Part shown: one piece after another, positions 1-4,819 of the stretch
Layout of the letters: the number at the start of each line of letters is the position of its first letter
How positions within the stretch are numbered: the stretch's first letter is position 1
Assembly: GCA_934630445.1 (NCBI GenBank)
Contig: CAKTWY010000172.1
Coordinates: forward strand, 1 to 5,399
Source of the DNA: an uncultured Eubacteriales bacterium
Lineage (GTDB): Bacteria > Bacillota > Clostridia > Oscillospirales > Butyricicoccaceae
DNA: 5,399 nt
Reading direction: 5' to 3'
Translations under genes and position numbers: made by a program
Notes under the pieces: model-generated
Told to the model about the DNA's origin: nothing
Databases searched by the model: none
What the model saw: the letters and a program-made list of their open reading frames with translations, nothing else

Positions 1-758
1 AGATTGACGTTGTGCGCGCTCTGGAAAATGTTCAGCTCGATGTGCGGGCTGATGCGCCGGAACGACTCGATAAGCGCCTTCATCTCCTGCCGCTTGGAAA
101 TGCCTGTGTCCAGGCTCGCCGCCTCCGTGAAGCGGCACGCGCACTGCAGAAAGCTGAGGCCGTTGTAGTTCCTCCACGCGATGATGTCCGCCTCGCGCAC
201 GAGGTACAGCGGGCGGATCAGCTCCATGCCCGCGTAGTTTGTGCTGTGAAGCTTGGGCATCATCGTTTTCATCTCCGCGCCGTAGAGCATGCTCATGAGG
301 ATGGTCTCGATCACATCGTCGAAATGATGCCCGAGTGCGATCTTATTGCAGCCCAGCGCCTGCGCGTTTTTATAGAGGTGCCCGCGGCGCATGCGCGCGC
401 ACAGATAGCAGGGGGACTTTTCCACCCCCGCGACATAGTTGAAAATATTTGCGTCAAAGACCGTGACCGGGATGTCCAGAAGCGCCGCGTTTGACAGGAT
501 CTTCTGCCGGTTTTCCGGCAGATAACCCGGATCCATCACGAGAAATTCCAGTTCAAACGGTTTTTCCGTATGCTTTTTCAGCTCCTGCATGCACTTGGCC
601 AGGAGCATGGAGTCCTTGCCGCCTGAAATACATACGGCGATGCGGTCACCCGGGGCGATCATGTCGTAATCCTTCAGCGCGCCGATAAAGCGGTGCCAGA
701 TCGGCTTTTTGAACTTTTTTGTAATGCTGCGCTCGATTTCAATGTGTTTTTCCGCCAT
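1..758 (-). CDS. TtcA-like PP-loop ATPase, probable tRNA 2-thiolation enzyme (3' end cut by window)
   Basis: Reading leftward from ATG at 758-756, the frame stays open for 252 codons to the window edge, so the C-terminus is missing. The ATP-pyrophosphatase P-loop SGGKDS lies at residues 45-50. A first cysteine pair, SPCYLC (C117, C120), is followed by ARMRRG, then GHHFDD at 143-148, and a later FLQCACRF segment (C206, C208). In E. coli TtcA three cysteines, two in a CxxC and one further on, hold a [4Fe-4S] cluster used to make 2-thiocytidine at tRNA position 32. C117 and C120 plus C206 or C208 fit that role. The family assignment is strong, but the actual tRNA substrate in Firmicutes is inferred, so no symbol is given. 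It is divergent from the ylxM operon. A purine-rich AAAGGAAAG lies about 13 nt before the start, and the nearest upstream ATG is out of frame, which supports this start. The promoter is at 794-822. Confidence 0.88.
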   Translation of the reverse strand, partial: MAEKHIEIERSITKKFKKPIWHRFIGALKDYDMIAPGDRIAVCISGGKDSMLLAKCMQELKKHTEKPFELEFLVMDPGYLPENRQKILSNAALLDIPVTVFDANIFNYVAGVEKSPCYLCARMRRGHLYKNAQALGCNKIALGHHFDDVIETILMSMLYGAEMKTMMPKLHSTNYAGMELIRPLYLVREADIIAWRNYNGLSFLQCACRFTEAASLDTGISKRQEMKALIESFRRISPHIELNIFQSAHNVN

Positions 759-793
759 TTTGCCGCCCGCCGCTTTCCTTTTGCATTGCGCAC

Positions 794-822
794 AGTGTAT
801 CAAACGCGGCGGTATTTGTCAA
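794..822 (-). promoter_or_regulatory. Sigma-A promoter of the TtcA-like gene
   Basis: On the minus strand a perfect -35 box TTGACA (822-817) is followed by a 17-nt spacer and the -10 box TACACT (799-794). A TG one base before the -10 gives an extended -10 element. Transcription would begin near 787, leaving a 5' leader of about 29 nt before ATG 758. This is a sequence prediction only. Confidence 0.8.
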
Positions 823-883
823 GGCGGCGTGAACCGGCGGGTATCAAAAAAACGCCCGTGCGGCACGAAATGGCCTTGACAAA
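815..883. repeat. 11-bp inverted repeat carrying the two divergent -35 boxes
   Basis: TTTGTCAAGGC at 815-825 is the exact reverse complement of GCCTTGACAAA at 873-883, with 47 bp between them. Each arm contains the -35 hexamer of one outward-facing promoter. The match runs beyond the hexamers (GCC before and AA after), so either the two promoters share an extended -35 context or a regulator binds both. The 47-bp centre (826-872) holds no gene. It contains a small CGTG-CGG-CACG hairpin next to a run of seven A. Confidence 0.5.
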
Positions 884-904
884 ACAGTGAAAGTCGTGTA
901 TCAT
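876..904 (+). promoter_or_regulatory. Sigma-A promoter of the ylxM-ffh-rpsP-khpA-rimM-trmD operon
   Basis: A perfect -35 TTGACA (876-881), a 17-nt spacer and -10 TATCAT (899-904) make a strong vegetative promoter. Transcription should start around 911-912, right at the inverted repeat at 913-936, giving a leader of about 40 nt before the GTG at 951. No other strong promoter was found until the one after trmD. Confidence 0.85.
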
Positions 905-912
905 AATTCTTG

Positions 913-936
913 TTGTAAAGGTATACTGCTTTACAA
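913..936 (+). repeat. Perfect 8-bp inverted repeat at the ylxM transcript start
   Basis: TTGTAAAG (913-920) and CTTTACAA (929-936) are exact inverted copies separated by 8 nt (GTATACTG). The element lies immediately after the predicted start of transcription, and its right arm overlaps the first bases of the ylxM ribosome binding site AAGGAGGTG (935-943). It could be an operator for a dimeric DNA-binding protein or a 5'-terminal RNA hairpin affecting translation or mRNA stability. The sequence does not decide between these. Confidence 0.7.
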
Positions 937-950
937 GGAGGTGCGATTTC

Positions 951-1316
951 GTGAAGAGCAGACCGCTCGAGATGTGTCTTCTGTTTGATTTTTACGGCGA
1001 TATCCTGACGGATAAGCAAAAAGAACTCTTTGACCTTTATTATAATGAAGACTATTCGCTGGCTGAGATCGCCGAGAATGCGGGCATCACCCGGCAGGGC
1101 GTGCGCGACAGCATCGTCCGCGCGGAGAACACCCTGCGGGAGATGGAAGACAAGCTCCGCCTTGTCGCGCGCTACGGGCGCATCCCGTCGCTGATGGCGA
1201 AGCTCAAGGACGCGGCGGAGACGATCCAGCTGCTCAATGAGTCGCGCTACAGAAATGTCGAAATTGCCGCGCAGACGGACAATATCCTGCGCATCACCGA
1301 TACGATTTTAGACTGA
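951..1316 (+). CDS. ylxM: YlxM/P13-family helix-turn-helix protein (UPF0122), SRP-associated
   Basis: This 121-residue protein begins at GTG 951, nine bases after a near-ideal AGGAGG (936-941). It opens with a short helical segment (LFDFYGDILTDKQKELFDLY, residues 11-30). A sigma-70 region-4-like helix-turn-helix follows (YSLAEIAENAGITRQGV, residues 35-51), then a charged helical tail. This is the pattern of the YlxM/UPF0122 family, which is found mostly in Gram-positive bacteria and is about 110 residues long in B. subtilis. Family members sit beside ffh, and work in streptococci links them to the signal recognition particle, where YlxM modulates its activity. The HTH also leaves DNA binding possible. 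It is the first gene of the operon and ends 27 nt before ffh. The inverted repeat at its 5' end makes autoregulation conceivable, but this is speculative. Confidence 0.93.
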   Translation: MKSRPLEMCLLFDFYGDILTDKQKELFDLYYNEDYSLAEIAENAGITRQGVRDSIVRAENTLREMEDKLRLVARYGRIPSLMAKLKDAAETIQLLNESRYRNVEIAAQTDNILRITDTILD

Positions 1317-1343
1317 CGCGTCACCGCGTTTTGGAGGAAGCTC

Positions 1344-2702
1344 ATGGCGTTTGAAGGCCTTTCTGAAAAGATCACAGGCGCATTCAAAAAATTAAAAAGC
1401 CGCGGGCGCCTGACGGAAGCCGACGTCAAGGAGGCCATGCGTGAAATCAAGCTCGCCCTTTTGGAGGCGGACGTCAGCTTCAAGGTCGTCAAGCAGTTTG
1501 TCGCGGCCGTGACCGAGCGCGCCGTCGGCAGCGATGTTCTCGAAAGCCTGACGCCTGCACAGCAGGTGATCAAGATCGTCAATGAGGAGCTCTGCTCCCT
1601 GATGGGCGGCTCAAATGCAAAGATCAAAATGGCGAATGCCCCGCCGACGGTCGTTATGATGGTGGGCCTTCAGGGCGCTGGTAAAACGACCAACGGCGCC
1701 AAACTCGCCGGCATGTTTAAGAAAACACAGCGCAAGCGTCCGCTTCTCGTCGCGTGCGACGTGTATCGCCCCGCGGCGATCAAGCAGCTGGAGGTCGTCG
1801 GCGCGCAGCTGGAGATCCCTGTTTTTCAGATGGGGCAGGCCGACCCGGTTGAGATCGCGAAGGCCGCCGTTGCGCACGCAAAGCAGCACGGGAACGACAT
1901 TGTCTTCCTTGATACCGCCGGGCGGCTGCATATCGACGAAACGCTCATGAATGAGCTGAAAAATATCAAGGCGGCGGTGAATCCAAACGAAATTTTGCTC
2001 GTGGTCGACGCCATGACCGGTCAGGACGCCGTGAACGCGGCTTCCGCCTTTGATGAAGCGCTCGGCATCGACGGCGTCGTCATGACCAAGCTCGACGGCG
2101 ACGCGCGCGGCGGCGCGGCGCTCTCCATCCGCGCCGTGACGGGCAAGCCCATCAAATTCATCGGCACGGGGGAGAAGCTCGACAACATCGAGCCCTTCCA
2201 TCCCGACCGCATGGCCAGCCGCATTCTGGGCATGGGCGATGTGCTGACGCTGATTGAAAAGGCCCAGCAGAGCATCGATATGAAAAAAGCGGAGGAGCTT
2301 GAGCAGAAGCTGCGCTCCCAGCGCTTCACCCTTACAGATTTTTACGACCAGCTCGGACAGGTCAAGAATATGGGCTCCATGTCCGACATCGCGGGGATGA
2401 TCCCGGGCGTCGACGCAAAGGCGCTCGCAGGCGCGAAGATCGACGAGAAGCAGATGGCGCATACCGAGGCGATCATTCTGTCCATGACGCCTTATGAGCG
2501 CGATCATCCGGAGAAGATCAACTTCTCCCGCAAGAAGCGCATCGCGGCCGGCTGTGGGCTGAAGGTCGAGGATGTCAACCGCCTTTTGAAGCAGTTTGAA
2601 GGCATGCAGAAGATGATCAAGCAGCTTTCCGGCATGCAGAAGACGATGAAGCGCCGCGGCGGCAGGCGCAATCCCTTTGGCGGGTTTAAGATGCCGTTCT
2701 AG
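1344..2702 (+). CDS. ffh: Signal recognition particle GTPase Ffh (SRP54)
   Basis: Ffh is the protein subunit of the bacterial signal recognition particle. It binds signal sequences on ribosomes and delivers them to the FtsY receptor through paired GTP hydrolysis. The 452 residues match the usual length (E. coli 453). The N domain carries ALLEADV at 38-44. The G domain shows the P-loop GLQGAGKT (108-115), DTAGR (190-194) and TKLD (248-251). The M domain starts near 298, with the finger-loop segment around 338-355 and the RNA-binding motif SRKKRIAAGCG (395-405) followed by DVNRLLKQF. The C-terminal tail is rich in M, K, R and G. In most homologues I recall, the RNA-binding motif reads GSG, so C404 is a substitution at a conserved serine. 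GGAGG at 1333-1337 lies 6 nt before the ATG. No SRP RNA gene is visible in this window. Confidence 0.98.
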   Translation: MAFEGLSEKITGAFKKLKSRGRLTEADVKEAMREIKLALLEADVSFKVVKQFVAAVTERAVGSDVLESLTPAQQVIKIVNEELCSLMGGSNAKIKMANAPPTVVMMVGLQGAGKTTNGAKLAGMFKKTQRKRPLLVACDVYRPAAIKQLEVVGAQLEIPVFQMGQADPVEIAKAAVAHAKQHGNDIVFLDTAGRLHIDETLMNELKNIKAAVNPNEILLVVDAMTGQDAVNAASAFDEALGIDGVVMTKLDGDARGGAALSIRAVTGKPIKFIGTGEKLDNIEPFHPDRMASRILGMGDVLTLIEKAQQSIDMKKAEELEQKLRSQRFTLTDFYDQLGQVKNMGSMSDIAGMIPGVDAKALAGAKIDEKQMAHTEAIILSMTPYERDHPEKINFSRKKRIAAGCGLKVEDVNRLLKQFEGMQKMIKQLSGMQKTMKRRGGRRNPFGGFKMPF

Positions 2703-2711
2703 CAGACAACG

Positions 2712-2742
2712 CTCATGGTTGATACGGCCTCAGGCCGTTGAG
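2712..2742 (+). other. GC-rich hairpin in the ffh-rpsP intergenic spacer
   Basis: ACGGCC (2724-2729) pairs with GGCCGT (2733-2738) around a TCA loop. CTCA (2712-2715) can pair with TGAG (2739-2742), leaving an 8-nt bulge. The element sits in the 74-nt gap after ffh and about 20 nt before the rpsP ribosome binding site. It lacks a U-run, so it is not a convincing intrinsic terminator. An mRNA processing or stabilising structure, or a ribosomal-protein binding site, would fit. Confidence 0.4.
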
Positions 2743-2776
2743 ATAGATTTTCCAGAATATTTGGGAGGTGAAATCA

Positions 2777-3016
2777 ATGGTAAAAATCAGACTTCGCAGA
2801 ATCGGTGCGAAGAAGGCTCCGTTCTACCGTGTTGTCGTCGCCGACTCGCGTTATCCGCGCGATGGCCGCTTCATTGAAGAAATCGGCACTTACAATCCGC
2901 TTTCCGAGCCCTCCGAGCTGAAGATCGACGCGGAACGCGCCCTGCAGTGGATGAAAAACGGCGCGCAGCCGACTGACACTGTCAGAGTTCTGCTCAAAAA
3001 AGCCGGCGTGCTCTAA
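2777..3016 (+). CDS. rpsP: 30S ribosomal protein S16 (bS16)
   Basis: S16 binds 16S rRNA in the 5' domain of the 30S subunit and stabilises early assembly intermediates. The 79-residue product matches the family size (about 80-90). The N-terminal signature is clear: MVKIRLRRIG, then PFYRVVVADSR (15-25) and RDGRFIEEIGTYNP (28-41). An in-frame GTG at 2768 would add three residues, but it lies inside the ribosome binding site GGGAGGTG (2763-2770), so ATG 2777 with its conserved MVKI start is chosen. The stop codon TAA overlaps the AAGGAG that serves khpA, showing tight coupling. The neighbours are ffh upstream and khpA downstream, the usual Firmicute order. Confidence 0.97.
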   Translation: MVKIRLRRIGAKKAPFYRVVVADSRYPRDGRFIEEIGTYNPLSEPSELKIDAERALQWMKNGAQPTDTVRVLLKKAGVL

Positions 3017-3028
3017 GGAGAATAGGCT

Positions 3029-3259
3029 ATGAAAGAACTTCTCACCTACATCGCGAAAAACCTTGTCGACGATCCGGAATCGGTCTCCGTCACGGAGGTG
3101 CCGAAAGAGGACGAACTCGTTTTGGAGCTTCGCGTCGCGCCCGACGATATGGGTAAGGTTATCGGCCGTCAGGGCCGCATCGCAAAAGAGATCCGTACGC
3201 TGATCAAGGCGTACGGCCTGCGCGAAAATAAGAAGGTCACGGTCGATATCGTCGACTGA
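3029..3259 (+). CDS. khpA: KH-domain RNA-binding protein KhpA (YlqC family)
   Basis: This is a 76-residue single KH domain (YlqC is about 81 in B. subtilis). The RNA-binding GxxG loop reads VIGRQGR, with the four residues GRQG at 46-49, followed by the helix IAKEIRTLIKAY and a final beta strand VTVDIV. In streptococci and lactobacilli KhpA dimerises and pairs with KhpB (EloR/Jag), binds many RNAs and affects cell division and elongation. That role is transferred by homology. The ribosome binding site AAGGAG (3015-3020) overlaps the rpsP stop and lies 8 nt before the ATG. The common Firmicute order places khpA between rpsP and rimM. The B. subtilis gene ylqD, which follows it there, is absent here and is replaced by a structured non-coding gap. 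Confidence 0.94.
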   Translation: MKELLTYIAKNLVDDPESVSVTEVPKEDELVLELRVAPDDMGKVIGRQGRIAKEIRTLIKAYGLRENKKVTVDIVD

Positions 3260-3277
3260 GCGGCCTTGCGTATCAGA

Positions 3278-3332
3278 TGAGCGCTGATGAAATCGGGCCG
3301 GCAGGATCCCGCCGCGATTTCATCAGTGTTCA
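3278..3332 (+). other. Long RNA-like hairpin 1 of the khpA-rimM spacer
   Basis: CTGATGAAATCG (3284-3295) is an exact inverted copy of CGATTTCATCAG (3315-3326). Outward from it, six more pairs continue without a gap to 3278 and 3332, two of them G-U wobbles (3283 with 3327, 3281 with 3329). The result is an 18-bp helix. Inside, CGGC (3299-3302) can pair with GCCG (3311-3314) after a 3-nt bulge, closing an 8-nt loop. The wobbles are G-U only in the plus-strand transcript. No T-run follows, so this is not a typical terminator. Confidence 0.75.
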
Positions 3333-3337
3333 CGCTT

Positions 3338-3354
3338 GGCGCGCGCTGCGCGCC
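3338..3354 (+). other. GC hairpin 2 of the khpA-rimM spacer
   Basis: GGCGCGC (3338-3344) and GCGCGCC (3348-3354) form a perfect 7-bp stem closed by a GCT triloop. It starts 5 nt after hairpin 1 ends and finishes 3 nt before hairpin 3 begins, so the three could stack. Alternating GC sequence can form such a stem by chance in GC-rich DNA, so this part is weaker alone than in its context. Confidence 0.6.
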
Positions 3355-3357
3355 GCT

Positions 3358-3405
3358 GGAGGGGATTGGCAAAGGGCCGCTGCACGGCCCGCGTCAATCC
3401 CTTTC
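3358..3405 (+). other. Two-part hairpin 3 of the khpA-rimM spacer, with a Shine-Dalgarno-like 5' arm
   Basis: The outer stem pairs GGAGGGGATTG (3358-3368) with CAATCCCTTTC (3395-3405), 11 bp including two G-U wobbles. It continues with 3369 to 3394 (G-U) and 3370 to 3393. After an internal loop (AAA opposite GC), GGGCCG (3374-3379) pairs with CGGCCC (3385-3390) around a CTGCA loop. The 5' arm begins with GGAGGGG, identical to the rimM ribosome binding site core at 3436-3442. The 3' arm is followed by TCTCATTGG rather than a T-run, so termination here would be weak. Confidence 0.75.
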
Positions 3406-3434
3406 TCTCATTGGAACGGCATCATTTTACCCGC

Positions 3435-3445
3435 AGGAGGGGGAG
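3435..3445 (+). promoter_or_regulatory. Ribosome binding site that fixes the rimM start
   Basis: AGGAGG (3435-3440), within a G-rich AGGAGGGGGAG, lies 7 nt before ATG 3448. The frame is open back to an ATG at 3277, but that codon has no ribosome binding site and the extra 57 residues lie in the hairpin region with no RimM-like sequence. This site therefore sets the start. Confidence 0.85.
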
Positions 3446-3447
3446 CA

Positions 3448-3951
3448 ATGCAGGAATATTTGGAAGTGGGCAGGGTGGTAAACACCCACGGCGTGCGCGG
3501 CGAGGTGAAGGTCGAGCCGTGGTGCGACGCGCCGGAAGTGCTGTGCGCGCTCAAAACGGTCTTTGCGCCCGGCGCTGCGCTGGAGATCGAGGGCGCGCGT
3601 GTGCATAAAGGGTTTGCGCTTTTAAAGTTTCGTGGGATCGACACCATTGAGGCTGCGCTGCGCTATAAAACGCAGGTGCTGCGCGCCCACAGAGAGGAGA
3701 TCCCGCGCGAAGAGGGCAGCGTGTTCGTCCAGGACCTTCTCGGCCTGGAGGTATACGACGAGCGCACCGCGCGCGTGATCGGACAGCTGGCGCGCGTGGA
3801 CGACATGCCGGCGGGCCGGCTGTTTGTCGTGCACGGCAGCGGGGGAGATACGCTCATCCCCGAGACCGGCGGCTTTATACGGGAGCTTGCACCGGAGAGC
3901 GGGCGCATCGTCGTGCGCACCATACCGGGGATGTGTGCCGATGAGGATTGA
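3448..3951 (+). CDS. rimM: Ribosome maturation factor RimM (16S rRNA processing)
   Basis: RimM helps mature the 3' (head) domain of the 30S subunit and binds ribosomal protein S19. The 167 residues match the family (about 165-182). The N-terminal RimM barrel shows the signature VGRVVNTHGVRGEVKVEPW (7-25). The C-terminal PRC-barrel includes VQDLLGLEVYD (94-104), DMPAGRLFVV (119-128) and LIPETGGFIREL (136-147), ending in IVVRTIPGM. The start is set by AGGAGG at 3435-3440. Its stop overlaps the trmD start by 11 nt, implying coupled translation of the two proteins. Upstream is a structured 188-nt spacer, unusual for an otherwise compact operon, which could regulate rimM and trmD separately from rpsP and khpA. 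Confidence 0.96.
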   Translation: MQEYLEVGRVVNTHGVRGEVKVEPWCDAPEVLCALKTVFAPGAALEIEGARVHKGFALLKFRGIDTIEAALRYKTQVLRAHREEIPREEGSVFVQDLLGLEVYDERTARVIGQLARVDDMPAGRLFVVHGSGGDTLIPETGGFIRELAPESGRIVVRTIPGMCADED

Positions 3952-4675
3952 CATTATCACGCTGTTCCCGGAGCTGGTGGAGGCAGTTCTCGGAGAGAGC
4001 ATCATCGGGCGCGGGCAGAAAGCGGGTCTGCTTTCCATCAGCGCGACAAACCCGCGCGATTTTACCTCCGATCGCCACAGGAAAACCGACGATTATCCCT
4101 ATGGCGGGGGCAAGGGCATGGTCATGCTTGCCGAGCCCTTGTATCTGGCGCATGCGCATGTGTGCGCCGGCGAGCAGGTGCATACAGTGCTTATGTCGGC
4201 GCAGGGTGCGCCCTTCACACAGGAAAAGGCGCGCGAGCTCCTCGCGCGTGAGCGCTTTATTCTGGTATGCGGTCATTATGAGGGCGTCGACCAGCGTTTT
4301 ATCGACGCGTGCGTCGATGAGGAGATCTCGCTCGGCGATTTTGTGCTTACCGGGGGAGAAATCCCGGCTATGGCGGTGGCGGACGCCGTCTGCCGGATGG
4401 TGCCCGGCGTGCTCGCGGAGGAGAGCTCCTTTACCGACGAGAGCCACTGGAGCGGCCTGCTCGAGTATCCGCAGTATACGCGGCCTGAAAGCTGGCGCGG
4501 CCGCGCGGTTCCCGAAATCCTCCTCGGCGGGCACCATGCGAAGATCGAGCGCTGGCGCAGGATGCGTTCGATCGAAAAAACGGCGCAGCGCCGGCCGGAT
4601 ATGCTTGCGGGCCGGCGCGTGGACAAGGCGGAAATGAAGCTGCTCTCCGAGCTTTTCAAGCAGCGGAGCGAGTGA
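3941..4675 (+). CDS. trmD: tRNA (guanine-N1)-methyltransferase TrmD
   Basis: TrmD transfers a methyl group from S-adenosylmethionine to N1 of G37, next to the anticodon, and so prevents +1 frameshifting. It is a SPOUT-class dimer with a trefoil knot. The 244 residues fit the family (E. coli 255). Motifs: MRIDIITLFPE at the N-terminus, DDYPYGGGKGMVM (50-62), the knot segments CGHYEGVDQRF (110-120) and EISLGDFVLTGGE (128-140), then GLLEYPQYTRP (172-182) and EILLGGHHAKIERWR (192-206). ATG 3941 is chosen because it gives the conserved N-terminus; upstream in-frame codons run through rimM. It overlaps rimM by 11 nt, and only a weak GGGG (3927-3930) precedes it, so translation is probably coupled to rimM. 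By remembered alignment with H. influenzae TrmD, the catalytic Asp position holds E167, beside D166. rplS, its usual downstream partner, is absent. Confidence 0.97.
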   Translation: MRIDIITLFPELVEAVLGESIIGRGQKAGLLSISATNPRDFTSDRHRKTDDYPYGGGKGMVMLAEPLYLAHAHVCAGEQVHTVLMSAQGAPFTQEKARELLARERFILVCGHYEGVDQRFIDACVDEEISLGDFVLTGGEIPAMAVADAVCRMVPGVLAEESSFTDESHWSGLLEYPQYTRPESWRGRAVPEILLGGHHAKIERWRRMRSIEKTAQRRPDMLAGRRVDKAEMKLLSELFKQRSE

Positions 4676-4750
4676 GCAGCGCTGCTGGCGCGGCCTGTTT
4701 CAGTCCTGCTTCTGATTTGCAAAACGTTTGTGAATTTCTGCGCTCTGCCC

Positions 4751-4778
4751 TTGTTTTGCATAAAAAACATGGTAAACT
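4751..4778 (+). promoter_or_regulatory. Predicted promoter for the HD-domain gene
   Basis: TTGTTT (4751-4756), a 16-nt spacer and the -10 TAAACT (4773-4778), with TG at 4770-4771 forming an extended -10, make a plausible sigma-A promoter. Transcription would start near 4785, about 35 nt before ATG 4820. No convincing terminator lies between trmD and this site, so readthrough from the operon is also possible. The rest of the 4676-4819 gap holds only a 12-bp palindrome, AGCAGCGCTGCT (4675-4686), and AT-rich sequence. Confidence 0.6.
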
Positions 4779-4799
4779 ATAGAGTAAGATATGCTCTAT
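4779..4799 (+). repeat. Inverted repeat directly after the HD-gene -10 box
   Basis: ATAGAGTA (4779-4786) pairs with TGCTCTAT (4792-4799) around an AGATA loop. Seven pairs are Watson-Crick and one is U-G. It begins one base after the predicted -10 and covers the likely transcription start, as the repeat before ylxM also does. It could be an operator or a 5'-end RNA hairpin. Confidence 0.45.
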
Positions 4800-4819
4800 T
4801 CGGAAAGGGTCCTTGTCGT

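Noticed and set aside
12..494. 160-codon plus-strand frame opposite the TtcA-like gene
   Set aside because: The minus strand carries clear PP-loop and cysteine motifs with a promoter, and the plus-strand frame has none.
848..869. Intrinsic terminator on the minus strand (CGTG hairpin followed by Ts)
   Set aside because: The stem is only 4 bp, several bases separate it from the T-run, and no minus-strand gene upstream needs a terminator.
1611..2507. 298-codon open frame antisense to ffh
   Set aside because: It mirrors the codon structure of ffh on the opposite strand, has no recognisable motifs, and ffh is unmistakable.
2719..2747. Internal promoter before rpsP (TTGATA with GATAGA)
   Set aside because: The -10 matches only three of six consensus positions, and the spacer is occupied by a hairpin, so support is too weak.
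3284..3326. Hammerhead-ribozyme-like core, because CTGATGA occurs in hairpin 1
   Set aside because: The required second core segment (GAAA after stem II) and a three-way junction are missing. The CTGATGA lies inside a continuous 12-bp helix, not in an unpaired core.
3277..3447. N-terminal extension of rimM from ATG 3277
   Set aside because: There is no ribosome binding site before 3277, the added residues do not resemble RimM, and AGGAGG directly precedes ATG 3448, which gives the conserved N-terminus.
3875..4537. 220-codon antisense frame across trmD
   Set aside because: It is a shadow of GC-rich trmD codons, with no ribosome binding site or family features.
4730..4819. Upstream GTG start of the HD-domain gene at 4730
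   Set aside because: It lies before the predicted promoter, has no ribosome binding site, and the added residues do not look like part of the domain.
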